DNA from: Anas platyrhynchos
Taxonomy: Eukaryota > Chordata > Aves > Anseriformes > Anatidae
Assembly (NCBI RefSeq): GCF_047663525.1
Contig: NC_092617.1
Location: forward strand, 5,212,501 to 5,276,500
Direction of reading: 5' to 3'
Length of the DNA stretch: 64,000 bases
Shown here: in pieces, positions 32,997 through 44,809 of the stretch
Numbering within the stretch: position 1 is the first letter of the stretch
Layout of the letters: each line of letters opens with the position of its first letter
The notes under the pieces: generated by a model
Database searches by the model: none
The model's input: the letters and a program-made list of their open reading frames with translations, nothing else
Told to the model about the DNA's origin: nothing
Made by a program: the position numbers and the translations under genes

Positions 32997-33529
32997 TCTT
33001 CCATGGAGGAAGGTGGAGGGGGCCTGCAGCAAATGTGTCTACTGACACAGAGTTTTAGGGTTCAGACACCCCATATTCTCAGCCCCCCATATTATACAAG
33101 CCATGACAGAAGCTCTGAGGGGAAGAGAGGAGAACAGGGACTGCTGCAAGGAAGGTGCCTGCACTGCAGGGGAAGGCAGGGAGGGAGCAGCTCCCTCTCA
33201 CTGCCTGCCCATGTCCCTGCTGCCTGCAGTTGTCCCTGCCAGCAGCTCTTTCTCTGTCCCCACGGCTCCTCCTGTCCATGATCATAGCCCCCATCCCACC
33301 TGCCGTGTGCCCAGCTCTGCCCTGCAGAAACCTCCTGGGGATGGGAAGAGCTCCGGGGACATCTTCTTCTCTGCATGTCTTAAAGAACGGTTCTGAAATG
33401 CCATGGAGCAGTCTGTAGGCAGAGAGAAGGGAAGGGATATTCTCAGGTTCATCAATAACCTGTGCATGTCTCAACATTTAATGCAGTAGGAAGCTCAGTC
33501 ACCTGTGCAAATCCAACCACTCTGTTAAC

Positions 33530-33900
33530 ACAGAGCCTGCCCCAGAATCAGAGCAGAAGTGGCAGGTAGAGAGTGCAGAAAGTGCCTTCTCTTTGCAGGC
33601 AGCCTCTGCCCTGCTCTTCCTCTACCAAAGCCCCTGGGCAGCTCCTGGGGCAGGCTGAGTGCTGAGCCTGGCAGGCAGCAGAGGCCCTGCCCCAGCACAC
33701 AGCCCCTGGGGCACAGCAGGGACCCTGCTCTGAACCACAGCCCTGGGCACTCCTGCAGCAGCCCTGAAACACCTTCTCCTCCACACCGCACAAGCCACAT
33801 GAGACATCCTGGCAGCTCCTGGCCAGGCATAGACATCCCGCATCCAGAAGCCTTTTCCAGGAACCTCCCCTGCACTGTCCTGCAGCCAGAGACTTACCGT
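33530..33900. repeat. OR-upstream repeat shared with OR6 (proximal to P)
   Basis: Matches 47040-47290 (GAGAGTGCAGAAAGTGCCTTCTCTTTGCAGGCAGCC). No conserved reading frame. Confidence 0.65.
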
Positions 33901-33959
33901 GGGCAGAGCTGTGAAGGTTTCCCCTGCTCTGAGATCTCCTCTGCGCGCACCCTCCAGGC

Positions 33960-34490
33960 TGCCTGGAATCCCTTTTGCCTGGGTGCCTGTGGTCAGAGCC
34001 CTCAGCCCTGTTGTGTTGTGCAGAGGAGCTGCTCCTGGACACAGCTGTCTCTCTGCACCAGGGCCCTCTTGCCACGAGCTCTCTCTGTCCCAGGAGCCCA
34101 GCCCAGCTCAGCAGCACAGCACCAGCCCAAGGCATTGGAATCACCCCTCTGGGGGCTTTGCTGATGAGCCCATGAACCTCAGGCACTGAGAGCAAGTTGA
34201 AAGAACCTCTCCAGAAGTCCAAGTCGCATTCAAGTTTCCTGCAGTGTCCCCCTGAGGGCCAGCACTGACACAGCCTCTCTTGGAGCTCGTTAGAGCAGAA
34301 CCCTGGAGGCAGTGAGGACAAGGAGACAAAGGCAATGTGAAGGTGACACTGATGTGTAGGAAAACTGGATGTGTGTCACCAAGCACAAGGGCCAGGCCTT
34401 GACCTCCAGCCCCTGGGAAGGGAGATCCTTTCCCTTCACACCTTGCTCAGGGCTCTTTGTGGGGCAGTAGGAGATGGGGATGTACATGGC
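33960..34490 (-). repeat. Block P upstream of OR4
   Basis: About 1.7 kb upstream of the OR4 start. Same words as 3880-4420, in the same orientation relative to the OR. Confidence 0.7.
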
Positions 34491-35300
34491 CAAGTGCAGG
34501 AGAATGGTACGACCCCTGCCTAGTTCATGGGTGGAGGTAAGGAGGCAATGAGGCTCTGGTGCTTTAACAATAAGCTGTCTCCTGATGGGCCTCAGTGGCA
34601 CAGACAACAGTCGTAGCCTCAGGCACAGAGACCTAGGTCCTGTTTGCACTTTCAGCCTTGCCACAGCCCTTGCTCCTCTCCACACCAGGCTGTCCAAGGG
34701 ACTCTTGCACCTGCACCTCTTTTCCTGCTGTCTCTACACCCTTGTCTGTGTGGTGTCTCAGGGGATCTGAGATGAGTGTGATAACTCAGATTGCTTGCTG
34801 GCCATGCTCCTCGTAAGGCAGCTCTGTAGGAAGCTGGCCTGCTTCCTGGTGAGCAGGCACCTCTGCTCGTATGGCATCCCTCGTGGTGCCCAGGCCCTTC
34901 TCCTCCTGGGCACTGCTCACTCAGCAGGGTCCCAGTCTGCCCTCATATGTGGGGTTCCCCTTCCTCTAGTGCAGGACTAGGCTCTGATCCTTGTAAATGC
35001 CAAGAGGTTTCTGTAGGCAAAATCCTGAAGTTTCTCAATATTTCCTCCACACTGATGGTCCATTCTGTCAGCTGTTCATGTCTGCAGGAACATGGCTTAC
35101 CCTGATTGTGCTGTCTCTCACAAGGTAACAGTAGCAGGAGATTGTAGGACAGTTTGGGTAACACAGGAGTAACCAGTTGAATGGAATTGCAGCACAGAAT
35201 CACTGAAGGGTAGGGGATGGAAGGCTGCCGGATTCCACTTCTTCTGTTCTTCCTTCTCATGCATGCTGTTATTTTGTCTGGAACTGCATCCGATATACAA
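34491..35300 (-). repeat. Block Q, OR4 side
   Basis: Matches 4421-5200 and 47900-48565. Followed by scraps of ERVL LTR at 35310-35345 (CTAATAGGAAGAAAATTAAG). Confidence 0.65.
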
Positions 35301-35482
35301 AACACTGCGCTGTACCATCTAATAGGAAGAAAATTAAGTCTATTCCAGCTAACACATGGACAATATCCACCCCATATTCTATACCATCTGCATCATGCTC
35401 AGCTCCAGTACTTTCCATTTAATCACCACTAGCTTTCCTCTTTTGATATTCACACAGATATATATTGCCTTTAGTCTCTGGG

Positions 35483-35997
35483 TGTCCTGGAGTTGGCTAG
35501 GATTGAGTTAATTTTCCTCCTAGTAGCTGATATGATGCTGTGTTTTGGATTTAGCATGAGAAGAATGCTGATTACACGCTGATGGCTTAGTTGTTGCCCA
35601 GCAGTGGAGGGCTGGGGGTGCCTGAGAAGCTTGGGGGGGTAGAAGCCTGACAGCTGACCCCAAGTAGCCAAAGGGATTTTCCAGACCATGGAACAGCAAA
35701 AGGGATGTTCCAGACCCCAAGTAGCCAAAAGGATGTTCCAGAAAATCAGTATGGGCTGGATGTCCAGGGTAGGGGGTACCACTGCTGCAGGACAGGCAAT
35801 CACCATCATGATGATCATTATCATTGTTCGTATTATTTGTCTTCCCTTTATGTCCTATTAAACTGTCTTTATCTAAACCCATGATTTCTTTTTTAATTTT
35901 CCTCTCCTCTTTCTCTCCTGCATCCACTGGGGATGTAGCAGGGTGTGTGTGTGAGTGAATGGCTGTGTGGTGCTGAGCTGCCTGCCGGGATAAACCA
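35483..35997 (+). mobile_element. ERVL 5' LTR
   Basis: Starts TGTCCTGGAGTTGGCTAGG and ends GGGATAAACCACGCTG, with the CCTATTAAACTGTCTTTATC region. TTTTTGGTGCCCAACAT follows, which fits the LTR/primer-site junction of bird ERVL, so this is the left LTR of a provirus rather than a solo LTR. Confidence 0.8.
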
Positions 35998-36720
35998 CGC
36001 TGTTTTTGGTGCCCAACATAGAGCACAAAGTTTGAGCCAATGACAGATCTGACCTCAGCATGTTAAAAGAAAGCTATTATAAGCATTAGTTGATTTTAAT
36101 ATTTGCTGATCACAAAGTTGATTTTCCTTCTATTTTTTCTTTTAATTTTTTTCTTAAATCTCAGGTCTGTTGTGCTACATTTCAGAATTGTGTTGTATAG
36201 AACATTATTTACTGTATGTCTCCCCTGTCATGCTGTTTATCTTTTCTGATGGCTGGTTTAACTTTATTCTTTTGGTGTATCGTGTAACACTGGTTTATGA
36301 TATGGCAAAATTCCTGGTCATGAAACTAATCTGGTACTTGCACTCAGCATTGCCATTACCTCCATACCTTGGGAGACATCTCTCAGAAACTATTAAGAAT
36401 TACACTCTGGACCTTTTCTCCTCAGGAAACCAAGCTGTGGGGGAGACAAGAGGAAGACACTTTTCTCCTCTGGTTCACTCTCCCTTTCTGCTAATTACAC
36501 TACCTCTTCAAATTTGTGAATATCCTTGGGATGGTCAAACCAGCATGTTCTTATTGTTATGTCTCCTGAATGTGTTTCAGAACAACTTAAGAATACCATT
36601 CAGATATCTCTCTGGTGGCAGGAGAGTTTAGTGTAGCAAGGAGTGTGTGAGGATATGGGCAGGTATCTAGAGCAGTGGGCACCTCCAAAGCTTTGGAAGG
36701 TCACCCCCAAGCAAGTGCAG
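35998..36720 (+). mobile_element. ERVL internal leader region
   Basis: Follows the LTR directly. It has a 153-codon frame (36170-36631) with hydrophobic stretches (LLYVSPVMLFIF, FILLVYRVTLVY), which I cannot assign. It is rich in T and may be spurious. No gag motif recognised. Confidence 0.5.
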
Positions 36721-37560
36721 AATCCTAATAAAAAATGGTTAAATGCTTGAAAAGGAGGTGTTATCACCCTGGCATTTCCAAAGAAACACGTACCACTGCA
36801 GTGTACTGGGTCCTGGCCTAAGTGTATCTAAGTGGGAAGGAGTGGCAAAAGCAACCCATTGGCACTGCCCCAGAGACTCTGTGCATCCTTGCAAGAGACT
36901 ACTTCAGGAGAGGATAGATATATGAAGGACCCAAAAGGGTATCAGTGGGCTTTTGGCATAGCTGCCTTGGAGATGGAGGACGTTAAACTGTTGTCTGCCT
37001 TGCCTTGGTCTCTCACAGGACCCTTCTGTTGTGGGGTTGATGAGGGCTGAAGGACAGCTGGTGCCAATCACTACCACAACCGTGCACCTGAGCCAGTATA
37101 GCAACAACCGAGTCCACTAACAGAGGCCTATCGTGGCCTAAATGAAGTCATGCAATGCTGAGTGCTGCCATGCCGGACACGGTAGAGCTTGCATGAAAAC
37201 CGGAATCCAAGGCACCGAAATGTTTTGCCACAATTGATATTGCTAATGCATTTTTCTCCATCCGTTTGCCAGACAAGTGAAGGCCGCAGCTTGCTTATAA
37301 CCTGGAATCAACTGCCCCAGGGCTGGAAACACAGCCCTGAGGGACTATGGTCTGACCTAGACTGCACTGGAAGAGGAGGAAGCTCCTGAACACCTGCACT
37401 ACATCAATGGCATCATCGTGTGGGGTGACACAGCAGAGGAAGTATTTGAGAAAGGGAAGAAAATACTCCAGATACCTCTGAAAGCTGATTTTGCACTAAA
37501 ATAAATTAAGGCCAAGGGACGTGCACAACAGATCCTGGTGCAGGGATCTGGCCAGGGTCA
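36720..37560 (+). mobile_element. ERVL pol remnant (RT core, dead)
   Basis: Shifting frames give SGKEWQKQPIGTAPE, FGIAALEMED, CFATIDIANAFFSIRL (RT block around the first catalytic Asp), LPQGWKHSP, and HINGIIVWGDTAEEVFEKG where YIDD is expected. Catalytic aspartates are lost and stops are many. Much of pol and all of gag and env are missing. Confidence 0.8.
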
Positions 37561-37569
37561 GGGGGACCA

Positions 37570-37735
37570 ATGCTCAGGGACAGGTTGAGCATTGGTGAGG
37601 GGCTTCTCAACAATTGCATGGTGCATCACTTGCTCTGTATATATTCTTCTCCTTCTTATTATTGTTATTATAACAAATTTATCTTCCTTTTCAGTCTTTT
37701 CCAATTTTAAATCATTGATTATTGTCTGGGCCCTT
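37570..37735 (+). mobile_element. ERVL LTR fragment (possible 3' LTR)
   Basis: CAACAATTGCATGGTGCATCACTTGC followed by TTATTATTGTTATTATA matches the middle of the ERVL LTR. With 35483-37560 it makes a collapsed provirus. Confidence 0.7.
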
Positions 37736-37739
37736 GTGC

Positions 37740-38385
37740 TTGGTGAAATGCATCCACTTTGTGTACCCTTCAGTGTCACCTTCACATTGCCTTTGTCTCC
37801 TTGTCCTCACTGCCTGCAATGGTCTGCTCTAAGGAGCTCCAAGGGAGGCTGTGTCAGTGCTGGCCCTCAGGGGGACACTGCAGGAAACTTGCATCTGACT
37901 TTTACTTCTTGAGAGGTTCCTTCAACTTGCTCTCAGTGCCTGAGGTTTGTGGGCTCATCAGGAAAGCCCCCAGAGGGGTGATTCCAATGCCTTGGGCTGG
38001 TGCTGTGCTGCTGAGCTGGGCCGGGCTCCTGGGACAGAGAGAGCTCCTGGGAAGAAGGCCCTGGTGCAGAGAGCCAGCTGTGCCCAGGAGCAGCTCCTCT
38101 GCACAGCGCAGCAGGGCTGGAGGCTCTGACCGCAGCTGGCACGGGGAGAGGAGAGGAGGAGAGAAGAAGAGAAGGAGAGAAGGAGAGAAGGAGAGAAGGA
38201 GAGAGGGCTTGGAGGCACTGAGGAGCACAACAACAGAGGGCAGCGTGTGGCAGGACACATCTGCAGGCTCTTGACACTGTGAGGCTCTGGCAGCAGGGCC
38301 ATGCAGGTGGGGTTGCCAGAGGGGTCTTGTACAGCTGGCACATCCAATGGCTGATAGCATCTGTCAGGGTGGGTCTCACTCTTCT
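37740..38385 (+). repeat. Block P upstream of OR5
   Basis: About 0.8 kb upstream of the OR5 start. Same words as the other P blocks, plus a purine-rich (GGAGAGAA)n expansion at 38145-38208 that the other copies lack. Confidence 0.7.
38145..38208. repeat. (GGAGAGAA)n simple repeat
   Basis: Purine-only tandem units inside block P; the sister copies have only a GGACAGAAGGAGAGAGGG seed here. Confidence 0.9.
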
Positions 38386-38963
38386 TGTAATTTGGACTAG
38401 GAGAAACTGTAGAGAATGGCATTTATGAATGGGCATTTCAAGAGGAATACTGAGGCTTGGTCAGTCTGAAGAGGAAGGCTTTTTTAGATTCTCTGCTTTC
38501 AGATTCTTGCAGTAGAGGTGAATCTGAGTGAGTCTGAGCACACAGCTTGTGGGATGGGGTCTGTTATCATGAATGGGGAAGAGATGTGGGGTCAGAGAAC
38601 CAGTTCCCAGCAGGGCCATGGGCAGTCAGTGAGAGGGAGCTGCTGCCAGAAATGCTGTGTGAGGGAGGGCTCAGACACCTACCTGGGAAAATCGCTGCTC
38701 TTCTCTCCCACCAGCACAGGGCAGCTCAGACCAGACATGATGGACAGAGTTGCTGTGCTCTCTGAAGTACACTATGCACTAGAGATACTATTGTATCTGT
38801 GACACTGAGGATCCACAAGGTTTCGCTTGTAGTGCAGCAGGAATGAGAGTATAGGAAAAAGAAATCGCCACGGCCCTTCTCTGCTGTTAGGTGATTTGGG
38901 AGTAAAAATTTCTTCATATGAAGGGTTAAATTAATCTGAGAATACCCCCAGTTCCTCTTTACT

Positions 38964-38985
38964 TTTTTTTTTTTTTTTTTTTTTT
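38964..38985. repeat. Poly(T) tract upstream of OR5
   Basis: A run of more than 20 T residues, then AATAGG. Similar in form to the tract at 1612-1647. Confidence 0.9.
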
Positions 38986-39182
38986 AATAGGTAAGGACTG
39001 TTAACGACACTGCCCATGGCAGAGTCCCCTGCTTCCAGGGACACCCTCACGCAGCATCAGTCAAGGCTCGTGAAAGGGACCGGCCTAATGTCTGCTTAAC
39101 AGGTCGAAATTGAATCAGATATCATCAGATAATTGTGTTATATTTTCTTACTGCCTTTTCTCTCCATGGCCAGAACCAGAAA

Positions 39183-40097
39183 ATGCCCAACGTCAGCTCT
39201 GTTAGCGAGTTCCTCCTGCTGGCATTCGCAGACACACGCGAGCTGCAGCTCCTGCACTTCGCGCTCTTCCTGGGCATCTACCTGGCTGCTCTCCTGGGCA
39301 ACGGCCTCATCCTCAGTGCCATAACCTGCGACCACCGCCTCCACACCCCCATGTACTTCTTCCTCCTCAACCTCGCCCTCCTCGACCTGGGCTGCATCTC
39401 CACCACTCTGCCCAAAGCCATGGCCAATGCCCTCTGGGACACCAGGGCCATCTCTTATCAAGGATGTGCTGCACAGGTCTTTCTGTTTGTCTTCTTGATT
39501 GTATCAGAATTTTATCTTCTCACCGTCATGGCCTATGACCGCTACATTGCCATCTGCAAGCCCCTGCACTACGGGAGCCTCGTGGGCAGCAGAGCTTGTG
39601 CCCAGATGGCAGCAGCTGCCTGGGGCAGTGGCTTTCTCAATGCTGTCCTGCACACAGCCAACACATTTTCCCTGCCCCTCTGCCGAGGCAATGCTTTGGA
39701 CCAGTTCTTCTGTGAAATCTCACAGATCCTCAAGCTCTCCTGCTCAGATTCCTACCTCAGGGAAGTTGGGCCACTTGTATTTAGTTTTTCTTCAGCCTTT
39801 GTTTGTTTTGTTTTCATTGTGGTGTCCTACATGCAGATCTTCAGGGCAGTGCTGAGGATTCCCTCTGAGCAGGGCAGGCACAAAGCCTTCTCCACATGCC
39901 TCCCTCACCTGGCTGTTGTCTTTCTGACTATCAGCACTTCCATATTTGCCTACCTGAAGCCTCCCTCCATCTCTTCCCCATACCTGGACCTGGCGGTGGC
40001 ATTTTTATACTCGGTGGTGCCTCCAGTATTGAATCCTCTCATCTAAAGTATGAGGAACCAGGAGCTCAAGGAAGCCCTGTGGAGATTGATGACTTAA
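39183..40097 (+). pseudogene. OR5: OR14-like receptor with stop at the TM7 tyrosine
   Basis: The frame is open from the conserved MPN start to codon 287 and stops at TAA (40044-40046), where the others have TAC, the Tyr of NPLIY at the end of TM7. The original frame continues to 40097 (SMRNQELKEALWRLMT), exactly as in OR3. All other motifs are intact: N3, GN, LHTPMYFF, C95, MAYDRYIAIC, C167/C177/C187 and KAFSTC. The product would lack the Tyr and the whole C-tail, so it is most likely inactive. An upstream in-frame ATG at 39135 lies before the predicted splice acceptor (CTTTTCTCTCCATGGCCAG) and is not used. OR3 and OR5 are sister copies, including about 0.6 kb of 3' flank. Confidence 0.9.
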
Positions 40098-40700
40098 TGT
40101 GTTTCAGGAGAATAAGTGCTCAGTCTGCTTCTGCAGATGAGTCTTAATGTCACTTATTATAGGAAGAACCTATATTCTGTTTCTTTTTGTTTGTATGTGT
40201 GCATTTTATTAATCGATTTCCTTAGTTTTAGTTCGGTTAATGTTACCCACTAAAATGATATTGGTCATCCCAATTCCACTTCAGTATGTATTTTTCAAGT
40301 CTAGCTCAGCAACTGTACACAAAGAGCCCGTCTGTCTGTGTACTTCAGGAAGGAGCCTGCACTGCCTGGTCTGACGTGCTTCCTCTGAGACCTGGCCTGG
40401 CTCTGCAGGGGCAGTGCCCATGTGCAGGGCTGCAGAGGAAAAGAGTCCCATCCCAGCAGCACGGCCAGGGAGCACCAGCGCTTGGGGCATGCAGAGCTGC
40501 TCTCTTGTCACTGTCATCCTGTCCTGCTGAGCCCTGCAGGTGGGCTCAGGCCCGGCTGCTCCTCTCACTTGGTGCCAGTGCTGCTGTGGGGCTGTGCTGG
40601 GACTGCAGGCAGGGACAGGCCGTGGGCACAGCAGTGGCACAGCTGGCCTCCACTGCAGCACTTCCCTCCTAAGGGGGATCTCCTCCGGGCACTGCCTGAA
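40098..40700 (+). repeat. 3' flank and block D, OR5 side
   Basis: Matches 25306-25850, with an extra 60 bp or so (40325-40400) that is missing downstream of OR3. Confidence 0.8.
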
Positions 40701-40959
40701 GGCTGAGACCTTCCTGCAAAGCTGCTGTCAAGATCAAGCCCCAGGAAGAGGCTCCAAAGGGGCATGATGCTTTCCTTCTTTCCACAGGTTCTCAGTGTGG
40801 TGAGAGCAGAGACTCAGCATGGATTTTTATGGATTTGGGGCTGATTCAGATGTTCCCTGTTAGTTGTTAGTGCCCTTGAGTTTATCAATGTTCCCAATTC
40901 CCAGGCACTGGGGCTCTACAGCACACCATGGGGCTGATGGCTGACAGCACCTCACAGGA

Positions 40960-41240
40960 CTGCAAGTAATTGGCTCGTGTGTGTCAGAGAGGCTGGGAGT
41001 CCAGCAGCAGTGCCATGGGCTTGAAGGATCACAACCCGCTCACATGTACCTGGGCACGTCCTGGGCCATAAAAGGGGAGTTTTGTAGGTGTGGTATTATG
41101 AGTTCAGAGGTGCCTCAGAAATTCCTTACCCAGTCCTTAGTGAATGTCTGTAAAGCAGATTGTGAGTCGAGCTCTTTCTGAAATAGCTGACAGGTCATCC
41201 CTCGACTACCAGCTGGCAGTACCCAGGAGTCCCCAGACTG
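40960..41240 (+). repeat. Block D, distal part, OR5 side
   Basis: Matches 26270-26390 joined to 26735-26860, without the CR1 insertion. Confidence 0.8.
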
Positions 41241-41249
41241 GAACAGGTC

Positions 41250-42350
41250 TTGAACAAGGGGTGTCATGTCAGAGGTGTCAGCTTTTTCCTAAAAAATAGG
41301 GCTTCCTTCAGTTTTCCATGCAGGGGTGGCCACTGCCTACAAGATGCCCAGGGATAGCTGCAGCCTCCATGAAGGCCTGTGAACAGTTATCCAGGAGCCA
41401 TAGGAGCCATTCTAGATCCAAAGCTGGTGGGTACGAAGCAAACTTTTGGGGTGGTGCAGAGCTGCTGGGCATGATATGCAGGGTGCTCCTACAGACCTTT
41501 GTGCCCTTTGCCCTCGTGACTACAATGCCACTTCTGTCTCAGATGGAGAGTAGCCATCAGAGGTAAGACAGATCCTCTGAGATCAGGAAAGCCATCAGAA
41601 AGCTGCCCCTAAGAAGTTGACTGACATGGGGAAGTCAGGAGAAGCTTGTACAGGAGAGGTGTATGGTTTTGGGGGAAGGAAGAAGGGCTTGGCCAACAAA
41701 AACTAACAATTTTTAAGAAGTCTGAGGGTTGATGCTGCTACAATACTGACTTTGAAAACGTTCCTGCTCTTACCTTGATTCTAACCCCTCTTACTCCTCA
41801 CCGTAACTGTAATATACTACTATTTTTAACTCAAAACTTCCCTTGAGCTTCCCAAAGCTCAAACCCATAAGCCCTTACCATTAACTTCTTGCTCACCCTA
41901 ATCCCTGTCTTTATCACTTAGATAAAAGTGCTTTAATTAAACCTTGCCAACAGGCCAGCCCTAAAAATAACCCTATCCCACAGAGCTTGACTGTACACTA
42001 AACTCTGACCTGACACCATAAGCAGATCACCAAACCCTGCTTCTAACCCCTATCCGGGAAGAAGGCCTGGACATGCATTTCTCTGTCCCTACTGCAACAG
42101 GAAGAGAAAGTAGGAGGCACACAACTTGGTCATGTCTATCCGAGGAGTTTGAAGCCAGCAGCAAGCCCATGGCTTGGGTGATGATGGTGAGGCAACTGTG
42201 TCTGGTCAGCTGATAAACCACAGGAAGGTTGCTGCGTTGGGAGTCCTGCTTGAGGAGTGGTGTCTGAGATGGCTGAGCTTTGGTCACTAGCATGAAACAG
42301 CAGGAAAAAAATCAGCTGTCACAAAGTACAACTTGGAAAGTGGACACTGG
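41250..42350. other. No gene seen
   Basis: Its first part matches 27000-27560. At 41760-42050 it is rich in CTAACCC/CCCTAA-like words, the reverse of 7740-7960 and 17815-17950. No coding frame supported. Confidence 0.5.
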
Positions 42351-42369
42351 GTTAGAGGAGGAAGAAATG

Positions 42370-42700
42370 TCCCTCAAAGGGGTCAGAGGTCACTCAGATG
42401 AAATCTTAGTACTCTTAACCAATCTATAATCATGGCCTCAAATTAACTTCTCTAGTAATTCCATTGGGAGACTTTCACAGTAATAACCCTCAGTGAGGCC
42501 GATTTAATGCTCCAAGAAACTTTGCTGTTTGCTTCTGATTTTAGCTGCCGGAGAGATTTCTTCTGTCTCCTTGCAGTACCTGAGGTACCTGAGCACCAAA
42601 TACACAATGGGGACACTAAAATGCTGAAAGCCCTAGCAACCCATGTCTGTTCTGACCATTTCCTCAAGACTTATACAGCTAGTTAGAGAACTATGAGAAA
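42370..42700 (-). repeat. Block V, diverged copy
   Basis: Shares TAATCATGGCCTCAAATT, TAACCCTCAGTG and CAGTACCTGAG with 28205-28370. Confidence 0.6.
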
Positions 42701-42970
42701 TGTAGTTAAAGAGGAAGACATCAAGAAGGATAAAGAAAGATTTTTCATATTTACAGTTATTTTTCAATGGTCTTGAAGTCAGGCAAATAGTGACAGCAGC
42801 ATTCCCCAACTGATGTGGATCCAGGTTTTTTCCTAATAAGGTGTGGGAAGGTAGGAAAAGCAGTCTCTTGAGGCTGGACACTGCATGGACAACCTCATTC
42901 CTCACCTCTTGGCTCTTGCACTTCTCCCACTGTTCAGCTGAGGATTTCATTGTTTTTCCTTACACCAGAT

Positions 42971-43567
42971 TGTGGTGGTTTTACTCAGGTGGGCAGCCGA
43001 GCTCCACCACAACTGCTCTCTCACTCCCCCTCTCCTCAAAGAGGAAGGGGGAGAAAATACAACACAGAGAACTCGAGGCTTGAGATGAGAAAAGTTTAAT
43101 TAAAAGGAAAGAGAATGGGGAGGATAAAAGAAACAAAAGAAACAATCAGTCCGAGCAGAAGAACAGAGAGAGGGAAAAAAAAAATTCTCTACTTCCCATC
43201 AACAAGAAATGTTCAGCCACATCCTGGGAAGCAGGGCCTCAAAACACGTAGTGGTTGTTCAGGAGGAACAGCCTGTCCCCACGAGAGCCCCCCTTTTTAT
43301 TGCTGAATGTGACATCAGGTGTTATGGAATATCCCTTTGGTTGGTTTATGTCAGCTGCCCCGGCAATATCCCCTCCCCATCACTTGCCCACCTCCAGCCT
43401 GCTGGCTCCTGGGGGCTTGGAAGGAGTCTTGATGCTGTGCCAGTGCTATGTAGCAATAGACACAACACTGGAGTGATACCAGTGCTGTTCCAGCTACGAG
43501 TGCAGAGCACAGCACTGTGCGGGCTGCTGCAGGGAAAGGTGACTCCAGCTCAGACAGACCCAACACA
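42971..43567 (-). mobile_element. ERVL-type solo LTR, complete, with CAGAT target duplication
   Basis: Starts TGTGGTGGTTTTACTC and ends CCCAACACA on the plus strand, so the element runs on the minus strand. CAGAT lies directly on both sides (42966-42970 and 43568-43572), a perfect 5-bp duplication. Length is 597 bp. A different LTR subfamily from 15412-16011; 1195-1560 and 44720-44790 are scraps of the same one. Confidence 0.9.
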
Positions 43568-43648
43568 CAGATTCTCCACTGAAATCAACAGTTGGACATA
43601 AATGTCCATTGCACCAGTTCCCACCTTAGGCTGCACAGAGGCACATAA

Positions 43649-43720
43649 AGATTTATTATTATTGTTATTATTATTATTATTATTGTTGACATTTTACTTT
43701 ATTTTATTTTATTTTTTTGA
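43649..43720. repeat. (TTA)n and (ATTTT)n simple repeats
   Basis: (TTA/TTG)n at 43651-43687, then ATTTT units. It resembles the microsatellite of the ERVL LTR but without recognisable LTR flanks. Confidence 0.8.
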
Positions 43721-43860
43721 AACAAACAGCTGTAAACCACATTACAATTTGCTGAAAAATAGAACAAACTCCTCAGCTGTGTGCCCAGTCCAGGCTGCCT
43801 CTAGGCAACTTCACATTCCAAAAGGAAGAAGTAGAAATTAGATGGACAAGAAATTAGATT

Positions 43861-43922
43861 TATTTATTTTTGTTTGTTTTATTTTATTTTATTTTATTTT
43901 ATTTTATTTTATTTTATTTCAA
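43861..43922. repeat. (ATTTT)n pentamer array
   Basis: About ten TTTTA units in a row with little interruption. Confidence 0.9.
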
Positions 43923-43929
43923 GATAAAA

Positions 43930-44800
43930 TAAAGCTATAAAGCTATAAAATACAGCTAGATTGGAAATGCTAAATAGAAAAAGAGTTGAGGAGCTGCCTA
44001 AGGACATGATTACATAAAATTGTTAAACATGGTCAAATTTGAACTCCCTGATGGTCAGAGGCTAACTGGGTGGGTTAGAGGGATCAGAACGATCAAAGGT
44101 TTGCGGTGGAAAAATCTGGAAACCAATGGGAAGTTCATAGGTCCAGACAGAGAGCTGGAAAGGGAACTTCCAACACTGTCAGCTTAATCAGGACCAGTGG
44201 AAGATTATGGACATTAAATGCACATCAGAATCGACAGAGTAGTGCAAATGCAGGGGAAGAACAGTATTTCTTTTCCTGTAGTGAATATACATCCTGGAAA
44301 TTCTCATATTGTGACAACAAAAATTCAACTTATTGTGGGATACTTTGTGGAAAGGATTCACCCAAATCCCTTCAAGTGATGATGATTAGGTGCTCTATTT
44401 CTTAAATACTGAAGGAATGCACAGGATTTTGGGCAAAGCTTTGCTGTCTGACCATAAGCAACCAGTTCCACCTCTAGATACCTCGCTGAATCTGAGGAAC
44501 TTTCCTGGACTGGCCGATGTCAGAGAGGACCTGCAGGAGACCAGAGCCCCTTGGGGCTTCAGATTGAGCCAGGTGGATTTCCCAGGGTACCCCTACTGCC
44601 AGTAGTAGTCTTTGTCCCTGTAACAGCAGCCCAGCCCAGCACAACAAACTCCGTCACAGACAAGCTGGGGGCTCTTGGGATTGATCTCCATCTGAAATGG
44701 TCATTTCGAGCATTGGTCATACATGTACAGCATTGGTATCACACCAGTGTTTTGTCTATTGCTGAGCAATACTGGCACAGCATCAGGACTCCGTAAGGCT
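43930..44800. other. No gene seen
   Basis: 44590-44650 is a scrap of block V and 44720-44790 is a scrap of the 42971-type LTR. The 99-codon frame at 44106 has no recognisable features. Confidence 0.5.
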
Positions 44801-44809
44801 TGGATTGCT

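Noticed and set aside
36170..36631. A 153-codon hydrophobic frame as a host gene
   Set aside because: T-rich sequence just after an ERVL primer-site region, with no conserved start context or known domain; kept only as part of the ERVL remnant.
39135..39182. An upstream in-frame ATG for OR5 adding 16 residues
   Set aside because: It precedes the predicted splice acceptor, and no paralog has such an extension.
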